Positions 18,446-31,300 are shown, counted from the stretch's first letter. The stretch: DNA of 64,000 nt from Xiphias gladius (GCF_016859285.1 NC_053420.1:11485501-11549500), one strand, 5' to 3'. Made by a program: numbers and translations. The notes: generated from the sequence alone by a model not told the origin.

Positions 18446-21400
18446 TCACTGATATTGTCTGTAGTCTCCAAAGGAAGGGGTGGGCATGGGAGCAGGGGTA
18501 GGTTCCTCTGCAAACTGAGGCCCTGGAGAGAGAGAGAGAGAGAGAGAGAAGGTAAACTTCAGAGTGAGATGACAATCAGAGGTCTAACAGCTGTTAACAA
18601 CTATAAAAAAGGGGAAATACCCTTAAATCTTCATTTACTCTTGAGCTAGTTCCATACAATGCCCTTCAGGTCAATCAGTTTTATGATACAAACTTCCAAT
18701 ATCAGAAGTATCACTCACCAGTTGGGAACTGTGAAGAGGCAAACCTAGTAAGCAGGATTCCAGCGCCCTCTATCAACGCCAGCAGAATACCTCCCATGGC
18801 TGCAGATCCTACCATGGCTACTGGTCCATCTACAGAGGAGCAGGAGATAATGACAAAATAGTACAATGCAGGTCCACAGCTGACATAAACCTTCAGATTC
18901 AACTTGGAAGTCAAGATTTTTTTTGCCTTTAGTTAAGCAAGTCTACTAAAGTAAGACTTTTATAGAGTCCAACAGGTAACAAGTTTTTTTTTTTGTTTTT
19001 TTTTTACATTTCATGACCACAACTGAATTTAGGGGACATACTGATTTGCATTGCTGTTTGAAAAGGCGTCTTTTTTTGAAACTACCACTTAAGTGTGAAA
19101 TCCTACACTTAAGGACTTTATTATTACTATTGTGCATATGACGGAAGTGGCACTGATGTTGTATTATGCTGCACAGTTCATACGGTACATAGCTCAGAGG
19201 AATTCTTGTCTGTAGAACTAAAGATATCGACCAGTTTTAAGGTCCTACTTTCTCCAGTGGTATCGGACAGTTTTGGAAAGTCACAGTGACAAGCATAGTG
19301 CCTCTGTGAAAAGGTGAGCTGATTGTATGCCCGTTACTGAGCTGAGCAAAACATCTACTTCGTTTGCCATTTGTATGAGGCATCTATGTGCTTACTGATG
19401 ACTTTTAACTGCCAGCTTCTTCTAAGCTTACTCACTTCTTGCAGCGAGGATAGCTCCTGTCATGGCCCCACTTGTTATTGAGTTCCAGGGATCTTCCTTC
19501 CCTCGCACTTTTACTAAACCACAGTCGATCATGGAGAAGAGGCCTCCCCATACTGCAAAGCTACCTGCAAACCATCCCAAAAAAAAAAAAAAAAAAAACT
19601 TTCACATAATTTAAACAAGAAACTCTTAAGACATGCTTTGCACTTTGTTATGTTTTGTTGACACAAAATGTATTCCTTTAGTATGAAATACCCACCAACT
19701 CTTATCAGTGGCTGAGTTCTCCCAAATTAAAAATAGACTACTAGGATTCATATCTATTATGCCACTTACAGTTGATCTCCAATGGTGACATGTTTTCAAC
19801 ACAGAAAAAAGTATCAAAATGCCCATATAGCTTATATCTGTGTTTCAACAAGGGCTGCAAAATCAGTATATTTAGCAAAGTTTTGAAGAAACGATGATTA
19901 TTTGCAACATACAGCAGCAGATTATACAGCAGCAGTGGGTTTTGAGAAGTTTCTGTGCACGAGTTTTCCTGCCATGATCAACTTATTAACATTGGAGTTG
20001 TAAGAACGATAAGCAACATAAACAACACGGGTCCAAGCTGGCTACAGCCCCTGTCCTTGAAAAGGAGGACAAATTAACCTTTTCAGCCTAAAGAGAGTAT
20101 TTGATACTAAAGATAAAATATTATTTAAAGGGAGATGATATTTAAATGTAGCATTTGTTCTTACCTCCAAGCTGTGGGGCTCTGGTCTTGATGGCAGTCA
20201 TGCTACCTCTCATTCTGTGGCTCATCCCCTACAAGACAAGAGTGCAAAAAAAAAAAAAAAAAAAAAACAATCAATAGAAAAATTGTAAACTTAGGATACA
20301 TTTACCTACTGTTTCTTAATGATGTGAAAATGCCATATTTCTTAATTGTAGTCATTTAAAACTTGTCAAAATCAGGAACCTTGAAGTGTAGTACAATATA
20401 TTTTTACTGAAGAATTTTGAGAAGTGATCTATACCAGAAGCACTGACACTTTGACAATATGTAGGTTCACCACAGTTTCATATGTATTTACCAGCCAACT
20501 GTCCGCTAAGGATGAACACTGACAGCAGTGACATATTATTTGTGCGGCGTGGTGCAGGAAAATTCTGGGGCTGAGTGATTGTAACAACCACAGCAAGTAA
20601 TCGAGCCACTGGTAGCAGCCGTTTCTGTTCAAACTTTTACATACATTACACATATTGTGCTATATGTCATAAGCTATTCCTAGATCTCATACACCTTACA
20701 AATCTATACCAAGTTGATAAATAAAGGTGAGAAACACACTGTCTGGCAAAAGTGAATATTTTTCTGATATTCTTTAATAAGATTTTACTAATTGTTCTTA
20801 TCATTCTTCACACGTCTTTTTTTGAATGAAATGAAACACCGTAGTAGCTTTTTTCTTCTTTTTTTTTTTAAACGCAGTGTTTCTTTTTCTGTGGGGAAAG
20901 TCTTAAGCAGCAACATTCATATCTTGTTTTTGGCAGTGAAAACAAGATATAAATTTGGTACTACTGATCTCAGTTGTGTGGTGAAAGGGAGGAAAATGTT
21001 CCAACACTGCAGCTGACAAGAGAGGTTGATAAAAGTCCTTGATTTATTTACTCAGACATCATGCAAATGTCATTATGAAATGTCTGATAATGCAGAACAG
21101 TGCCATTTTGTACAAATATTTTACTGTCTCGTTTATTATCTGACAATGTCAAAACTGCATCAGTTGTATACACTGATGCCAGTATCAACCCAGTCTCATG
21201 TTGTATATAGTGTTATAAAAGGTATCTTAATAATTGTTGTATTTGACTGAGGCAATAGAGCAAGGTACAGTCAGGGCTTCGACAGCGCGAGCGTTTCACT
21301 TGCATTTGTGACTAAAAGTGGACGTGTGCAAGCTGTAAAATGTATTTAAGAGCACATGTGCAAACAAACATTATTACAAAATTCAGCAAAAGCAGCCTCT

Positions 21401-24006
21401 ATTTTTTTTTTCAACAAAAGGGTTGATAACAACAACAACGACGACGATTACGCAGTCACTGCGCTGAACCAATGTTGGCTGTTGGAGGAGAAAAAAAAAA
21501 AAAAAAAAAAAAAAATCACGTGATCCACTCGTCAGCGCAAAAAGCCAAAACCACATCAAGAATTCAACAAGAAGCTGCCTTGGGCTGTCCATAACAGAAG
21601 ACTTGATGTGGATAAGCTTGGAGGGTCCTTCAGTAGAGCAATTTGATCCCAGTCCTGCTGTGGGCCGCTGGCTAGGTTCAAAGCAGGCCAGACGACCTGC
21701 TTACAAAAGCTGCTGGACCAGTGATATCCTTTGTGTGTAAACGGACTGGGTTGACTGTTTTTGGCGATAAGGACTACTTAATGATAGAGGAGTTCATACC
21801 GTTCATACCGCTTATACAGTTTATACAGTTTAAAGTAAAAATAATAACAATCATTAAATAAATAAAGTTTGAAGCAGAAAAAATTAAAAACCTATTGTAC
21901 TTTTTGTATTCAAATAAAATATTTCATTTCGGTTACAAATGTCTCCTCATATCCCTTTATTAAGGAAAAACACATTATTTTTACACATGTGCTCCCTGGG
22001 AAAAAAGTAAGCATCAAGCCCCGAGTACAGTTTAGATCTACATGACTGTACTTACTGAGGGTGCATTTCTGAAGCCTTTTACTGCCTGGAATATTCCTCC
22101 TCCAATAGCTCCCATGGTGAAGGCTCCCCCACAGTCGTCTACAATCCTCCAAGGGCTACAAGAATAACACAGCCATTTAATAAGGTTCACTGTCACATAA
22201 TAATCAGACAAAAACAGCCGTGGAAGTTGTAATTACACATTGATAATACCATAAACTCTGAGATCGTAGATTAATCTTGATATGCCTGATGCAGTGTATA
22301 GATGTGTAGTTAATGAAACCAAGGGTGATTATGGAGGACAAAACCTTTTTAGCTCCAAACTGAAGAACAAAACCGCGTGATGCACTGCATTTAAAAGTTT
22401 ATAAACATTGAGGTACAGCCCACTGAGAGATACAAGTGAATCCTGGACCAAATGCACTCCTGTACAGGTCACAACACAGTGTAGCGAAAGTAACAGCTTG
22501 CTAACACTAGACATAAACTGAAAACGTGAAATTTAGCAACATACAAGCATGTGACCTTAAAACGCAATAACTTCCAACATTGTTGATAACAGGGCAGGTC
22601 AATATGGTTGATATCAATATCACAACATTAATACACAGGAAGCGGCGAATGTATGCAAATATGGATTACTATGTATTAGATCAGAGAAATCTCTTCATGT
22701 GTTTTTACCCTGGATGATTCTCTTTACCTTTCAGAAAATGACTCCTTTTTAGAGCTGAAACAATTGGTTGATTAAATGATTAGTTAAATCGACAGAAAAA
22801 TAATCTTCAACTATTTAATGGATTAATCATTTTAAAGGCATTTTTTCAAGCAAAACTGACTGTTGAGCGGACAAAAGCGGACAAAGCGAGACATTTTAAG
22901 ATGTCCCCTTGGGCTCTGGGAAGTCTAGATGGGCACTAAAGGATTAATCGATCAACTGAAAAAATAATCAGTAGATTATTCCATTATGAAAACGATGGGT
23001 AGTTGCAACCCTACTGTCTGTCTTCCTATTTTATAATTTGCTTAAATCTGGACAAATGAACTTTGCATAATAGCAGCACATCATGGTAATGCACCACCAC
23101 AATTTAATTCCACAAAAAGCCAATAAATGCGTTGCCACTTACATAGAGTTTAGGAAGTGATAATCTTCCATTCTCTTTATGACCTGCTGTCATTACTTTT
23201 TTGGCCTTAATTTTGTAGTGAGAGTCACCTTCATACTGTTGGCACATACTTAACATTTAATAAAAAACAGCTATGCAGCTTCACTTCCATGCATTTCCAA
23301 AGCTACCTGATACAATTAACTGTTCTGTATACGAGCAATGCATAAATTATTTTTGTCTGATATTTTCTGAGACTGCGTGATACAAGAAAATAACAATAAA
23401 CGTATCACTAAATCACCAACTTTGGAAAAACACGTTACGTTAACTCGACCCCGACAAACGCAATTTTCAATTCCGAATAAGTTTGACTTATCCAGCAGTT
23501 GTGCAATCTTCATGCTGCCCCCGGCAGGTAGCTCTCAGGTCGCTAACGTAACTAGCTTGCACATGTTAAAGCAATATCCTCAGCGTTACCTGATTTAACT
23601 TTTATTAAATCAGCTGCACATTGTTGCGGTGGTGTTTGACATTCACTGTAGGTCACCTACCACACTGTACACAACTCATTTAGCTAAATGAAATGACATG
23701 TGGGTGAGTGAACTGAAAAACCGACAAGGTCACTAACAACGTGATTAAGCAACGGTGCAAAGCTAGCACACACTGCTAACGCAGATCTATGTGAAATTAG
23801 CCTTCCTGCTAATGCCAGCTAACCGGCCAGATTTGTAGTGCTTTGGGTAAGCCACATTTTATACCATAATAATAATTATACACACTTAACGTTGTGGTTA
23901 CTCCAAACAGAGGCATGGACAGAAGTTGGCAAAACAAAGAGGAAAAGTTATGTTTTTTTTGTTTTGTTTTTAGGACTCACCATGGTTCTCTGGCATATTC
24001 CTCCAT
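18446..24006 (-). CDS. timm17a: Mitochondrial import inner membrane translocase subunit Tim17A
   Basis: Tim17 is a core membrane subunit of the TIM23 complex, which moves presequence-bearing proteins across or into the mitochondrial inner membrane. Six coding exons join in frame: 23981-24006, 22056-22155, 20165-20228, 19436-19564, 18719-18829 and 18446-18522. They give a complete protein of 168 residues against about 171 in human TIMM17A. Seen: [11 protein letters not shown] at the N terminus, four hydrophobic segments, glycine-rich packing motifs (GAIGGGIFQ at 24-32, [13 protein letters not shown] at 96-108) and Cys9 and Cys78, whose counterparts form a disulfide in yeast Tim17. The end GDYRQYQ is typical of Tim17A and not Tim17B. 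All introns are GT-AG. The next genes on either side are lmod1 (upstream) and rap1 (downstream), transcribed the same way. Confidence 0.97.
18525..18549. repeat. (GA)n microsatellite forming the timm17a last-exon polypyrimidine tract
   Basis: On the minus strand this (CT)n run sits directly before the acceptor CAG of the last timm17a exon (starts 18522). The microsatellite therefore serves as the pyrimidine tract. Confidence 0.85.
22750..23013. mobile_element. TAGGGCTG-type MITE in timm17a intron 1
   Basis: It starts TAGAGCTGAAACAATTGG and ends AGTTGCAACCCTA, an inverted terminal repeat. ACTGACTGTTGAGCGGACAA and TTAATCGATCAACTG lie inside. It is 264 bases long and lies wholly in an intron. 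Confidence 0.6.
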
Positions 24007-24024
24007 TTTGTTCTTTTTCTGTTC

Positions 24025-24075
24025 CCTCTGACGTAACGCTTATCGATAACCTGACGTAACCACGTCACGTGATAT
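24025..24075 (-). promoter_or_regulatory. timm17a proximal promoter with two CRE-like sites and an E-box
   Basis: Within 70 bases upstream of the timm17a ATG lie two identical TGACGTAA sites (24029-24036 and 24052-24059), 23 bases apart, and a CACGTG E-box core (24066-24071) inside CGTCACGTGAT. TGACGTAA is a known ATF/CREB-type site, and GTCACGTGA fits USF and TFE3/TFEB-type factors. No TATA box is obvious. The transcription start is unknown, so some of these sites could lie in the 5'UTR. Confidence 0.5.
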
Positions 24076-24249
24076 CTTAAAGGAGTATTTCGTGTGTTTC
24101 AAATGCGGCAAGTACAATACAATAATGTCGGACCAGGTTATGATCGGGTGGGAAGACGAACTTATTCACTCATTAAATGGATGAAATTATTTTGCAGCGG
24201 AGGATCAAGTACTCAGAACTTAGGATAAGTCTGGTGATATGGTATATTT

Positions 24250-24665
24250 TTCTTATTTTCAACAAATCCCGTGAAAGGACTAAAACCAACAATGACCAGA
24301 GCCTACAGTCAAGTATTTTTTGTGAAGCTAAAATCTGGTATTAAAATTAGTGTTTTGTTGTGACTCTAACCCACATACGTGATCCTGCTGCCATAAATGC
24401 TCACAAGAGCACTTAATGTGTATTAATCCTCGGCTGAAAATAGTCCCTAAAAATGCACTGTATACTCCTGTATGAGAAACACGTGGTAAAAACTACAGTG
24501 CCAAGCTGTTTTAGGAAAAAATTGAGCCTTTTAAAAAGTGAAAGTATATATTTATGACCTATTGTTAAAGATTTATGTTTTTAGTAGGAAGGGTGCTCGG
24601 GTGCTACAGACTGTGTCTTTTCAATGGGTTTGTTGACAATAACAAAAATATAGAATTTTGCCAGC
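24250..24665. repeat. Dispersed repeat shared with 15150-15535
   Basis: The stretch from GATCCTGCTGCCATAAATGC to TAGAATTTTGCCAGCC is clearly similar to 15177-15515. Its left part (GGACTAAAACCAACAATGACC) matches 13870-13890. Both copies have the same orientation and lie on either side of timm17a. Confidence 0.55.
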
Positions 24666-24671
24666 CTTTAA

Positions 24672-25266
24672 GTAAAAGTACTAATACCACACTGTAAAAA
24701 TACACCAGCGGACCTAAAGTACATGTAAAAGTCCTTAAGTAAAAGTATGTATAATCAGGAAAATGTATTTAATATGTATTTATATCATTAGATTATTATT
24801 ACTCGTCCATTAATGTGTAAACAGCAGTTTACTCTTGTAACTGGTTCAGGTGGAGCTAGATTTTAACTATTTATATAAGTCTGCAACTAATGACTGTTTT
24901 TATTATGGATTAATCTAGTGATTATTTTCGTAATTAATTGACTGGTTTTTTGGGTTATAAAACTTACCAAAATAGTGAGAAGTGCCCATCACATATACCC
25001 TAATTGTATATACTATTGGGTAGTTTAATCAATAACAAAACATCATATTTTCTAAACTGTTCACGTTTTTCATGCAAAACCTTAATTTGTAAAGTAACCA
25101 AAGCTGTCACGGAGACTTTAGTGCAAAAAGTACAATATTTCCCTCTGAAATATGGAGTAGAAGTTTAAAGTGTTATGAAATGAAAATAGTCAATTAAAGT
25201 ACAAGTACCTCAAATTTGTATTTCAGTACACTACTTGACTAAATGTACTTAATTACATTCCACCGC
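24672..25266. mobile_element. Teleost AAGTACTTGTAC-type repeat with a nested MITE fragment
   Basis: The right end reads AAGTACCTCAAATTTG and ends with TTACATTCCACC. The left end reads TAAGTAAAAGTACTAATACC. Nested between them at about 24878-25010 is a MITE piece (CTGCAACTAATGACTG). The same family recurs at 34295-34690 in the opposite orientation. Confidence 0.55.
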
Positions 25267-28200
25267 TGTTATTTTCTTATCCTATGAGTCATGTTAAAAA
25301 CATTTGGGACAACACAGACCCACAAGAAATAGTTTATTTATCACCAAAGCCAATGTATCGTAGTACTGAGGGGCCAGATATTGCCAAATAGATATGTTTA
25401 GTCTGGGGGGGAGACCAGTGTGTCAAAGGAGGCTTTTATAGTTATGTCATTATAAAGGTCAACCTGTTATCGTAGCTTTATTACGCAAGCAAGCACTTTT
25501 TGAAGCAGAAATTAGAGGGGGAAGAGAAAGAAAGACAAAGACAGAGTAAAAGAGACTGAGAACACAAAATCAAAAGTTGTAAAGTCAAGAAAAAGACAAA
25601 TGACAAAAGACATACCTAAAGGTACTTTAGATAAGATACTTGAGATGTCAACTGATTCTATGATGTAGAAGGTCCTGGACCTTTTTGCTTGTGGGTGGCC
25701 AGATTCTAATGGTACTCCACGGGAGGTGACTGGTTTTACATTTGGTCTACAGAAGCAACAACATCACTTTGATCGGATAAATCCTCCTCTGGAATAGACG
25801 TAAGACAACGTAAAAAAATACAAAACATCTCAAGTCTAGCTGTTGATATTGGTCCTACAATAAAGCAAAAGTTTAAAATAATGGCTGTCAATGATTTCTA
25901 CAGAGCAAGACTGGATTACCATCACTGCCACAGGACCCTGGACCCACAGACGGGTCAAAAGTCCCAGATTCATTGTGTAAAAGTCACTTGTGAATTTGTT
26001 TGCGAATATTCACCATTAAAGCACAATATAAAGTCACATAGTAAGGGTCTAAAGACCAGTCCTACTTTATTGCTGGATCTTGAGGCCCTGTGTCGAAATC
26101 TAGTTTGAAGACCTCATTATATCCAACTACATGTTGCACATTTCTAAATGAGTTAGTTTTAAGACAGATTACCACACAGTAAACCTGCGTTTGCGTAGTA
26201 CTCCAAAGAACGAGGGGTGAAAAGGGGCCCATCAGTCAAGAACCTTAATATACTGTTAACTCGAAGACTAAACCAAACTACAGTATGCTGCATACCTGCT
26301 GTAAACGCCAAACAAGAAATGTACAACATTATAATGTCAAGTGAGTTATTTTCTGCGTACAAGTGATGGCCATGTTCTCCTCAGATCCCATTTGTTGGCC
26401 AGCGGACAACCAGCAATCTCAACATTTTCGTTCCTTCTCCTCTTTTTCTTCCATTTGAGATCAGTGCTGTTGGTCAGGGGAGCGGCTACAGCCGAGAGAC
26501 AGACTTCTGGCCCGCTGCCCATTATTAGGAACAAGAAAGGAATGACTCGAAGAGCAAGCCTTCATTGAGAAATGACCAAATATAGGCATTTCATGGATGC
26601 AGAGGCTGAGGCCGGGCGATCGAGACATAAATTGGCCTGTAGCTGCTGCTGGTGCTGTTCTCCTCTTTTCTTCTGAACACCCAGGATAATGGCTGCCTCA
26701 CCAGCTGGTGGTGAGACACTAGACGACTGCAACTGTTTGCCCGCAACCTCCGACATGTTATGGAAACAGCAGCAGATTTTCTAAAGGTTGTTCATTGCCA
26801 GCTGCAAAGGCACTGACATGTAAATGTATTTATGATGATGGAGAAGTTCTTAAAAGTAAGTTAAGTCAGTCAGTTGAAAGGATTCGCACACAGTAATTCC
26901 AGGATCCCTTTATATCTACTCAGAGACATGGTTTATGCTGCAGCTTGGTTGTTAGCTATGAGCACATACAGTATCTATACATGGCTTTGTATATCTTGCA
27001 CATATCTTCCTAGCAACTGCTAGATCTGAGGTTGAATGTACGTAGTGGAAATCTGGAAATACAGTGTGCAATTTCACATAGACCATAAACCGGCTGAAAC
27101 GAATGACAGCTCAACAGATATTCATTCATCCATACCTTGATTTATCATACTGCAAAATATTTCAAAAGTCAGTTCATTTCATTTTACATGTACTGTACAT
27201 CGTCCCCTTAATGATATCAGCCAGGCATAACATTACACTTGTGACTTGTCATTGCCGACGTACCAGAATATTTTATTGAAGACATACAGGCTCTGTAAGA
27301 AAGGCATGTGAAATCAAATATGGCAGAGAATCCTTCATTACAAAGTACATATATGAGTGCCACTCTGATTTTTGTTTATCACAGTAAATTCCTTTAAAAA
27401 TGACATTCACTTAAAAGTACGACATGAATCAACAGGAGCATCGATATAAGCCAGCAATGGTTTTCCAAATCCCCAAAGGTTAAGACATGTAGATGTATTA
27501 CATAAAAGTTATGTAAGGTATTCAAACATGCAGGCCAGAACGATTCTGTACAAAATATAACATCAGATACTGAAGGACAGCCATTTGCACTTCCTGATAA
27601 AAATGCATTATGTAATTATTTCCATGCTTAAACTCTTTCGTCATGCACCAGGATTCCACTGGGCTGCTTTCCAATCCGTTAAACCCTGCCTGAGATGTCT
27701 TGAGATTTGACAATGAGACACACAATCAAAGACCACCTTGACCTTTTTCTTTTTCTTACCCAGGTTTTCTTAAGTCAGGCCGCCATGTTTGTTAATTCCC
27801 TGATATTTCCGCCATTTCAGAATTCCCAGTTTGAACAGATTTACAACTGACAAGAATAAGGTGGCTTCCCTCTCCACAAATAAATAAATGGTCAAATTAA
27901 TGTCCAATATATAATTGATAAACTTTAGTATATTAGAATTTTATAAAGAGTTATTTGAATCTCTTATTAAGCTCATCGCACACTCCCACCACTCTCACAT
28001 TCGGATGCATACACAAGCCAACATGTTATATGATCGGCTTCATATTATCTAGTGCAAATAACCAGCAAAGCGTCAATATGAACTAAAGAGAAACAACCAC
28101 AAACTCATGGCACTCTCTGCAGTCGCCTAATAGAGAGCCCTGCATCACTCATTCTCCACAGAGTCCTTTTGGTCCAGTGTTTGAGGGGAGAACTCATAGT

Positions 28201-28370
28201 GAGGGCTATTCAGCCAACCGATGGGCATCTCATGTTTCACTTTCTCTATCCGCCCAACAGCACAGCTCTTCAACTGCAGCCAGGGCAATGCAGAGTTCAT
28301 CCTCTTGAAAACTCCTTGATGTCGGCTCTCCCTCTTTCTTCTCATTCACTTTACATTCCAACAGGAAATA

Positions 28371-31300
28371 TTACTGCAACCACTTTGGCACTGGCACCTG
28401 TGGGGAAAAATGAAAGGTGAGTATGTCTGAAGGGACTGTGGCTGAGCTAACCTTTCCATAAACCTACCATACGCACCTTCTTGAGTTGTTTAATATTGCT
28501 TCCTCTGATCGAGGCAAGCAGTTGGTCCCTTGAGTTCTTGCTACCGCCTGGAGTCAGAGAGTTCTTCAGGGCGTACACATCCAGCGTAGGAGGCGGAGGA
28601 GGTGGAGGTCCACCTCCGGGAGGAGGTGGAGGTGGTGGAGCTGAACCCCCAGTTCCTCTTTTAGGTGTCAGCTTTGGTGAAGGCATAGGTGAGGGTATGG
28701 GAGAAGGTTTGGGGGAAGCTTTGGGTGAGCTTCGCAGAGATCCTCCACCTCCGGTCTTGGGCACCTCCAGTGTCCCCTTTTTCTCCCCGTTGGCCTGGGC
28801 CTGCTTCTGCTCCTGCAGGCGCTTCTGTCTCTGCCGGTCCATGTTGCGACTCAATATGTTTGTTGTGGTCATTCTGGGTCCGGCTAATTCGAAGTGGTAG
28901 CCCAATTTGAGCAGGGTGATGTTTTCTTTCAGAATCTTGATCATCTCCATCTCAGTCTTCCCACCGCAGATGTGACGCTGGTTTTGAAAGCGAAGCTCAG
29001 TCAGTGTGGAGTTGTGTTGCAGCGCCTGGATAAGAGACAGGATGCCCTTGCCAGTGAGATGGTTGGAGTCAAGGTTGATGCTGGTGATGGTCTTGTTGCT
29101 GCGTATTGTGCCAGCAATGGCGTAAGCTACATGGTCGTCTGCACGGCAGTTAGCCAAAGCAAATGTTTTGACATGGGTGTTGGTGTGCAAAGCCTCTGCA
29201 AACTCGATGAGTGTTTTTGTCTTGATGACCTCTGAGTTGTTGACATTGAGCTCAGTGAGGGAGGGGTCGTTCCTTCGAACCTGCTCCATCAGCTCATCAA
29301 ACATGCTTGACTCTTCGTCCTCCTCTTCCTCCTTCACCTTGCTCTTTGGAGAGTTTTTGGCAACACCGTTGCCAAGTTTCTCAGTTTCCTCAGCTTTTCT
29401 GACTTTTCCTTTACTGTCATCTTTTTCATTTTTCTCCTCCACTTTTTTCTCTGTGCTAATCTTCTTCTCCTTCTCTTTCACGTGGTCACTGTGGTTAACC
29501 AGCTCTTCTCTATCTGTTCTTTTTTCTGCCTTGTCACGTTTCACCTGAACCTCACCCTTCTCAGACCGTTGTCGCTCAAGTTTGACATCAGGTTTGTTTT
29601 TATCTTCAGCCCTTTTCTCCTCTTCTTTTGGCTTCTTTTCTTCTGATTTACTCTCCTGGCTTTCTGGCACCTTGCTCTGCTTCTCCACCATTTTAGAGAC
29701 AAGTCCTTGTGTCCTGATACCCTCCGATTTTCTCTCCTTTTCCTTGCCCACATCCTTTTCCCTTTTTTCTCGTAGCTTTGAGATAATGTCCTTGGTTTTG
29801 CTTTCATCTCTTCTTCTGCAGTCTTCTTTCCTCTCTTTCTCTCTGCTGTCTTCCTTCTTTTCCTGTAACTTGGAGATCATATCCTTTGTTTTGCTACCCG
29901 TGCTCTCTCTGTTTTCTCTTCTGTCTCTTAGCCTGTTGTCTTCACATTTCTCCTTCTCATTCATCTCCTCTTTCACGTCACTGTCTTTGCTCTCCTGCTT
30001 CCTGTATCTACTGGAAAGCCGACTTCGCTCCTCTTTTGAACTTTCAGGACCTTTGCTCTTTCTGCCGTCCCGCTTGGCATCTCTTTCGCTTGCGTCACTA
30101 GCTTGTCTTTGTAACCCTGCTTTGATGTCATCATTCCCCTCCTGGCTCAGGCCCATCTTCCTCAGGTATTCCTGCTTCCGGCTCTCCTTCTTCGGCTCAC
30201 CCTGCAAGAGTGCGAATACGAGGAGTGTGATTTGAAAAAGGATATTATATTATGCCGTGTTATAGGGTATAGCAGTTAAATATATGCCAACTCCAAAAAA
30301 AACAACAATTATAGAGTTATTTTAATCAAACTTCGATGGGCAGTAGTGTGTAAAAGGATGTAATGCCCTAAACCAAAAGAAATTGCATCAAATACAAAAC
30401 TAGGCAATCTTTTTGCAGAATGAAAAGACGTCTTTAGAGTCTGATAATTCAAATAATTTATTGGCGTGACAGAATAAACTTTGTTGTTACAGTGATACAG
30501 TATACACTGCATGACATGTACAGTATAACACCTATCGATGCAAATACTTGTGTAACTACTGTTTTCCTTTACAGTGAAATGGCTCCTCATCCATCTGCTC
30601 ACTGTAAACACACACGTTTTCCCTGACACAATGTGGCATGTGTGTTTACAGTCAGCAAAAGGACAAGGAACCATTTTTTATAGTACAGGGATACAAATGC
30701 AGCGAGTAGCTTGCTAAGTGTTTGATTTGTGAGTCTCCATCTGTTTTGCTATGTGAGGCCGCGGCCCTGGCAGATGTATCCTTAAAAGGCAGTGAGCGTA
30801 GGAGCAATCAACCAAGGAATTCCATCAGGCCGGGATTAAGAAGCTCCGCAGGGCCGCCGCTCCATCGACTGAAGTGCCTCTCCTTTAAACACACAAACTG
30901 CTAGAAAGCTGGCTCCGTGACACTCAGCTGACGAAGTCTCTTTGTGTTAAAAATCTTTTATAGCACGCCACGGGAAAAAACAGGAATGGTTTCGTGTGCT
31001 TCCGAGGCTGTTTCTCTGCTTGTGAGGAGATGATTAATAATGTGAAGTGGGTGTAAACAAGCCTCAGAGGGGAAAACATTATTTTTCCTGGCACAGAAGC
31101 CAACTCCGGGGAGCACTATTTATGAGCTGATGGACTGGACTCAGGGTACATGAGCTCCACTTGGCACTTCACTTCAAGCAAAAGGAAAATTAGCACATGA
31201 AAGCTATCATTAGAACACCTTGGGACACTGGATGTTATGGAATACTGTAATCCATCAGTCATACATTGTTGTTTGCTTTTGAAAAATGCAGGAAGGAGCT

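Larger units (their letters stand above)
24076..28370. other. timm17a-lmod1 spacer including the probable lmod1 3'UTR
   Basis: No gene is supported. The left part holds dispersed repeats (24250-24665 and 24672-25266). From about 25800 to 28370 the sequence is mostly unique and could include a long lmod1 3'UTR. A minus-strand AATAAA occurs at 27277-27272, about 1.1 kb after the lmod1 stop. Open frames of 60-80 codons on both strands around 26160-26760 resemble nothing known to me. Confidence 0.5.

Noticed and set aside
26159-26756. Frames of 60-75 codons on both strands, one beginning MSEVAGKQLQ
   Set aside because: Overlapping frames on both strands and no family match; the region is more likely lmod1 3'UTR or spacer.
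28481-28900. Glycine-rich 139-codon plus-strand frame
   Set aside because: It is the antisense of the lmod1 proline runs and WH2 region.
29168-30235. Long plus-strand frames rich in Ser, Leu and Phe opposite lmod1
   Set aside because: They mirror the Lys/Glu-rich lmod1 linker on the other strand; the minus strand carries the recognisable leiomodin.
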